NCBI GenBank assembly: GCA_017746715.1
Contig: JAGHZQ010000088.1
Location: 1 to 64,000, forward strand
Source: Cyanobacteria bacterium SBLK
Lineage (GTDB): Bacteria > Cyanobacteriota > Cyanobacteriia > Cyanobacteriales > Spirulinaceae
Length of the DNA: 64,000 bases
Reading direction: 5' to 3'
Part shown: piece by piece, positions 60,826 through 64,000 of the stretch
Layout: each line of letters starts with the position of its first letter
How positions within the stretch are numbered: the stretch's first letter is position 1
Made by a program: the position numbers and the translations under genes
Notes under the pieces: model-generated
Seen by the model: only the letters and a program-made list of their open reading frames with translations
The model's database searches: none
What the model was told of the DNA's origin: nothing

Positions 60826-61030
60826 GTAGTAGCGCATTTATCTTAATTGGTTGGGTAAGGCGATCGCATTTCCAATCAATCAAAATGAGCGATCGCGATC
60901 GCTGTTGAGTTGTTGAAGTTGAGCGTGTAATTTTTGCAGTTCGGATTGAATTTGTTCTTTTTTCCGCACCTTCGCGTTCGCTTTCAGCCAAAAGAGCGCG
61001 TTGTTGCTTGCGATCGCAACCCTCGCCTTT
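60826..61030. pseudogene. MITE end joined to a frameshifted coiled-coil tail fragment
   Basis: 60826-60870 repeats the left end of the element at 59849. From 60863 to about 61020 the minus strand resembles 61789-61950: RKQQRALLAESERE, then after a frame change in an A-run EQIQSELQKLHAQLQQLNSD. The fragment has no start codon or upstream part and ends at the Uma2 gene at 61104, whose promoter it may carry. Confidence 0.7.
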
Positions 61031-61103
61031 CTCCCCATCAATGGCTAACCCTGCATTCGAGTGCAAAAATGCTATAATCGATCGTTCAAAAGAGAACTGA
61101 GCC

Positions 61104-61757
61104 ATGTTATTAGAACTCAGACGCTTTGATATTCCCCTCGGACAAAAACTCCGCCTGCGGGATGTAAACTGGCAAGAATTCGAGCAAATTTTAGAAGAAT
61201 TGGGCGAAAAACGAATTGCTCGCATTGCCTATGCCAACGGAATTTTAGAAATTATGACTCCCTTACCGGAACATGAAGCCAATAAAGGATTTATTGCCGA
61301 TTTTTTGAAAGCACTCCTTGAAGAACTCGATATCGAATGTTATCCCCTCGGTTCGACAACTTTTAAAAATGAACTGATGCAACAGGGAATCGAACCCGAT
61401 GACTGTTTTTATATTGAAAATGAGGCTGCCATTCGCGGCAAAAGTCGCCTCGATCTCAGCGTCGATCCCCCTCCCGATCTAGCTCTAGAAATTGATATAA
61501 CTTCTCGCACCCATCTCGACATTTATCAAACATTAGGCGTTCGAGAAATATGGCGTTTTGAGAAAGGACGCTTAAAAATATTCGTCCTCCAAGATAATCA
61601 GTATGTTGAGGTTGCCCAAAGTCCCCATTTTCCCGATTTTCCCCTCATTGAAACCATTCCCCAATATTTGCAGAAAGTCAAAACCCAAGGACGCAATCGA
61701 ACCATGAGAGAATTTAGGGCATGGGTGCGCGATCGCAATCTCCCTCCTACTTCTTAA
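61104..61757 (+). CDS. Uma2-family (DUF820) nuclease-like protein
   Basis: A 217-aa protein from ATG 61104. The fold motifs are LELRRFDIPLGQKLRLRDV, the E of TPLPEHEANKGF, then the D of RLDLSVDPPPDLALEID with E, and TSRTHLDIYQTLGVREIWRF. In this subgroup the Lys of the PD-(D/E)XK triad is replaced near HLDIYQ, so nuclease activity is uncertain. The C-terminus MREFRAWVRDRNL follows. It differs from the member at 20566 by subgroup. It is flanked on both sides by debris of a coiled-coil gene. Confidence 0.88.
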   Translation: MLLELRRFDIPLGQKLRLRDVNWQEFEQILEELGEKRIARIAYANGILEIMTPLPEHEANKGFIADFLKALLEELDIECYPLGSTTFKNELMQQGIEPDDCFYIENEAAIRGKSRLDLSVDPPPDLALEIDITSRTHLDIYQTLGVREIWRFEKGRLKIFVLQDNQYVEVAQSPHFPDFPLIETIPQYLQKVKTQGRNRTMREFRAWVRDRNLPPTS

Positions 61758-61807
61758 AGTACCAGAAAATTGCAAGCACTCATACAAGCGATCGCATTTC
61801 CAATCAA

Positions 61808-62186
61808 TCAAGATAAGCGATCGCGATCGCGGTTAAGTTGTTGAAGTTGAGCGCGTAATTTTTGCAATTCGGATTGAATTTTTTTCTTTTCAGCTCGTTC
61901 GCGATCGCGTTCGTTTTCAGCGAGAATTGCTCGTTGTTTTTCCCGCTCTTTCTCCAACCGTTCGCGATCGCGTTGTTCATTGGCAGGAAGTTGTAGGAAT
62001 TCGAGGAGGGGACGGCGGCGATCAATGCTGTTGAATGCGTCGGAGTGCGACAATTTCTGTCTCTTCGAGTGCGGGTTGTCCTTGCAGCCAAGTTTCGAGG
62101 AGATCGGGAGCGATCGCCAATCGTACCTTAAACTGAATCTCTAAGTCGTATAAGCTGAGGTCGCGAGCGGCGGTAATACCGGGCAT
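61808..62186 (-). pseudogene. frameshifted coiled-coil protein gene
   Basis: From ATG 62184-62186 the minus strand reads MPGITAARDLSLYDLEIQFK to ALEETEIVALRRIQQH and stops at a TGA. One base over, it continues IDRRRPLLEFLQLPANEQRD and a long charged coiled coil (KKKIQSELQKLRAQLQQLNR) to 61808. A single-base indel near 62037 would restore one protein of about 125 aa. Such Glu/Arg coils occur at the ends of cyanobacterial Uma2-related and DUF proteins. A second, shorter copy of the tail is at 60863-61020. Confidence 0.75.
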
Positions 62187-62281
62187 AAAAGTCAGAACAG
62201 AATTTTTTCGAAGAGCAATTGAGTCTCTATTATACTCGATCGCCGGACTTATTTTTAAAAAACTTCCGGATGCTTAGTTTT

Positions 62282-62329
62282 TTTAGTGAATCTTTGTTTA
62301 AGAGAGATCTCTCTCGTTCATTCACTAAA
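62282..62329 (+). promoter_or_regulatory. 5'-leader stem-loop of the small Asn/Gln-rich gene
   Basis: TTTAGTGAA (62282-62290) pairs with TTCACTAAA (62321-62329), enclosing a perfect AGAGAGATCTCTCT palindrome (62301-62314). The structure ends 4 bp before the AAGGAG at 62333-62338. It may expose or hide the ribosome site or stabilise the mRNA. Confidence 0.65.
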
Positions 62330-62343
62330 TTTAAGGAGAAATT

Positions 62344-62490
62344 ATGTCTGGTAAAACTAACCCCAGCGATAACCGTTCCAACCAACAAAATCCCAATAAG
62401 GGAACGTCCGGGACAAATAAGCAATACAGCCAAAATCAAGGCAATCGCGGCAAACAGATGAACCCCAATCAACGCGGCAAGGGCAAATAA
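62344..62490 (+). CDS. 48-aa basic Asn/Gln/Gly-rich disordered protein
   Basis: ATG 62344 is 5 bp after a perfect AAGGAG (62333-62338). The 48 residues (MSGKTNPSDNRSNQQNPNKG, then QYSQNQGNRGKQMNPNQRGK) have no hydrophobic residue except Met, Tyr and Val-free text, are strongly basic, and are predicted disordered. A longer frame on the opposite strand is its shadow. I do not recognise the family with certainty. Resemblance in style to small stress-related or nucleic-acid-binding peptides is only suggestive. Confidence 0.7.
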   Translation: MSGKTNPSDNRSNQQNPNKGTSGTNKQYSQNQGNRGKQMNPNQRGKGK

Positions 62491-62604
62491 GCCCCGATCT
62501 ACACTGCTGAGGCGATCTTTCCGGTAGGGGTATTATATGTAATGCCCCTACAAGATTAGAGGCGATCGCATTGCCTGCAAATCAGGACAGGCGATCCGCC
62601 CTCA

Positions 62605-63786
62605 CTAATCTTTCAAATCCCAATATTTAAATGCTGCATAAGCTAACGTGACAACCCCCGTGACAATGGCCGCCTCATCGGCCTCAAAAGCGGGATGGTG
62701 TAGGGGATGATTGGGTTTTCCAGGGATTCCCACTCCCAAGCGGAACATACTTCCGGGGGCGTGTTCTAAATAAAGGGAAAAATCTTCCGCCCCTAAAGAA
62801 GGTTCTGGGATGCGCTGCACGCGATCGCTTCCCCATGCCTCCCTCGCTGCTTCTTCGATTAATTGCGTCATCACTCCGTCGTTTTGCACCGAAGGTACCT
62901 GACGCTTGTAATTGAACTCGTATTTTGCCCCGTAGGTGCTGCAAATACTGGCGACGATCCCTTCGATCCATTGGGGTAAATTTTGGTAAGTTTCCGGATG
63001 TAGCGATCGCGCGGTACCGGCCAAACGCACGCGATCTGCAATCACGTTGGGTGCCCTGCCGCCGCTAATTTGCCCAAAAGTGAGAACAATGGGACGGAGA
63101 GGGTTTTGCGTGCGGCTAATGGCTTGTTGTAAGGTGGAGATCGCTTGCGCGGCGATCCAAATCGCATCTTTGGCCTCGTGGGGTCGCGCCCCATGTCCCG
63201 ACTCCCCTTGAATAAAGATTTCCAACTCGTCCGCTGCCGCCGTTAACGCCCCGTAGCGAATGCCGATGGAACGAGCGGGAATTGAGGGGAAAACGTGAAC
63301 GCCTAAAATTCCATTCACGTCTCGCATTGCGCCATCACGAATCATCCAACCCGCTCCTTGCGCGATTTCTTCGGCGGGTTGAAAAAGAAAACGCACGTTT
63401 CCCGGTAGCTCTTCTCGCAATTGCGAGAGGATCATGGCCGTCCCCAAACCGAGGGTCGAATGAATATCGTGACCGCAAGCGTGCATAACACCGGGTTTGC
63501 GGGAGGCAAAATCGAGATCGACCCTCTCATTGATAGGCAGTGCATCCATATCCGTGCGAATGGCAAGACGGCGATCGCTGTGTCCGAGTCCTTCTAATTC
63601 TCCGACAACTCCCGTTTTGCCAATCTCCTCTTCTACGTGCAACCCACAAGATGACAGCACCCCGGCAATATAAGCCGCCGTTTGGTATTCCTGACCGCTC
63701 AATTCCGGGTGAGCGTGAATGTGACGGCGAATTTCAATCAACCGAGGAGCGAGCTTTTCTGCAAGGGTTTTAATTCGATCTAACAT
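62605..63786 (-). CDS. M20-family metallopeptidase / N-acyl-amino-acid amidohydrolase
   Basis: A 393-aa zinc hydrolase of the IAA-amino-acid hydrolase subgroup. Metal and catalytic motifs appear in order: DMDALPI (about 78), ACGHDIHSTLG, AEEIAQGAG, and the C-terminal EPSLGAEDFSLYLEHAPGSM. A dimerisation (lid) domain lies at about 185-295. It hydrolyses N-acyl amino acids or short peptides; the substrate is unknown. It is separate from the kinase gene at the right edge by 34 bp, both leftward. Confidence 0.92.
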   Translation of the reverse strand: MLDRIKTLAEKLAPRLIEIRRHIHAHPELSGQEYQTAAYIAGVLSSCGLHVEEEIGKTGVVGELEGLGHSDRRLAIRTDMDALPINERVDLDFASRKPGVMHACGHDIHSTLGLGTAMILSQLREELPGNVRFLFQPAEEIAQGAGWMIRDGAMRDVNGILGVHVFPSIPARSIGIRYGALTAAADELEIFIQGESGHGARPHEAKDAIWIAAQAISTLQQAISRTQNPLRPIVLTFGQISGGRAPNVIADRVRLAGTARSLHPETYQNLPQWIEGIVASICSTYGAKYEFNYKRQVPSVQNDGVMTQLIEEAAREAWGSDRVQRIPEPSLGAEDFSLYLEHAPGSMFRLGVGIPGKPNHPLHHPAFEADEAAIVTGVVTLAYAAFKYWDLKD

Positions 63787-63820
63787 TGATAATTATTGAT
63801 GCTGAGTAAAGCTGACGCGT

Positions 63821-64000
63821 TCATTGAAAAGGGATCTCGATCGCAAATTCCGTTCCTTCGCCCACTGTCGAAGCACAGTACAATCTGCCCCCATGTTTTT
63901 CTACAATAATATCGTGGCTGGTGGTTAATCCCAATCCCGTTCCCTTGCCAATACTTTTCGTAGTAAAAAAAGGCTCGAAAATACGCAATTGAAGATGTTG
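63821..64000 (-). CDS. 3' end of a sensor histidine kinase (cut by the window edge)
   Basis: The last 59 codons of a gene that begins beyond the window. The text IFEPFFTTKSIGKGTGLGLT contains the F and G2 boxes of the HATPase domain, followed by EKHGGRLYCASTVGEGTEF and a stop TGA at 63821-63823. The domain ends at the protein C-terminus with no receiver attached. The sensor input is not visible. Confidence 0.9.
   Translation of the reverse strand, partial: QHLQLRIFEPFFTTKSIGKGTGLGLTTSHDIIVEKHGGRLYCASTVGEGTEFAIEIPFQ

Noticed and set aside
62230..62472. 80-codon minus-strand frame
   Set aside because: It is a shadow of the 48-aa plus-strand gene, which has a perfect ribosome site.
1..64000. 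tRNA, rRNA or complete insertion sequences
   Set aside because: I looked for T-loop signatures, rRNA motifs and transposase motifs in the gaps and saw none. A tRNAscan-SE and ISfinder run would be decisive.

Overview
The window comes from a cyanobacterial chromosome. GCGATCGC (HIP1-type) octamers are scattered throughout. Several genes occur only in oxygenic phototrophs or are typical of them: psaK, ndhS, thf1/psp29, pxcA, ferredoxin-thioredoxin reductase ftrC, oxygen-dependent hemF, and a cyanobacterial ftsZ. Short heptanucleotide tandem repeats sit in many intergenic gaps. The species cannot be named from the sequence alone. Genes are mostly short transcription units on both strands. No tRNA, rRNA, CRISPR array, complete insertion sequence or prophage was found.

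Layout. 1-6350: Ca2+/cation antiporter, a membrane-anchored unknown, a divergent succinyl-CoA-ligase-like pair whose beta subunit ends in 42-bp tandem repeats, and a VanZ-like protein. 6389-8848: a two-gene operon of mini-lipoxygenase and catalase-related haemoprotein, a probable oxylipin pathway. 9229-12186: small genes, a secreted VOC protein, a 42-codon gene behind a TetR-type operator, hisIE and gloA. 12732-24190: housekeeping block with SRP RNA, thf1, STAS protein, hemF, Mrp, rodA, ndhS, ftsZ and thiD. 24221-29608: accessory block with ADP-ribosylglycohydrolase, a Trypco1-domain protein divergent from a caspase-nSTAND-pentapeptide protein, a small coiled-coil gene and a broken hicB. 29753-36073: retropepsin-like protein, rqcH, DUF433, LysR, and a two-gene AAA ATPase/Toprim (DUF3226) module resembling PARIS/OLD defence pairs. 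36169-42000: ndh-2 pseudogene, psaK with an HLR1-like site, a PEP-CTERM protein, duplicated PAS genes (one broken by a small MITE) and degraded sequence. 42163-58937: helicase-like protein, pxcA, TPR protein, RNA-binding protein, lptA-lptB-lptF/G operon, ftrC, comF, GtrA, a pseudokinase, moaE and map. 59143-62490: HTH gene with its own palindrome, MITE-like elements, Uma2 and fragments, and a small Asn/Gln-rich gene. The right end has an M20 peptidase and the 3' end of a histidine kinase.

How the genes work together. The lipoxygenase should make a fatty-acid hydroperoxide that the adjacent haemoprotein converts. The lpt operon supplies lipopolysaccharide export. psaK, ndhS, thf1, pxcA and ftrC serve photosynthetic electron flow and its regulation. 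The caspase/Trypco1 pair and the AAA/Toprim pair, 5 kb apart with toxin-antitoxin debris between them, look like a small defence neighbourhood. Best leads for something not fully described: the split lipoxygenase/catalase-related operon, the Trypco1 + caspase-nSTAND-pentapeptide unit, the AAA/DUF3226 pair, and the TetR-operator-controlled 42-aa membrane peptide.
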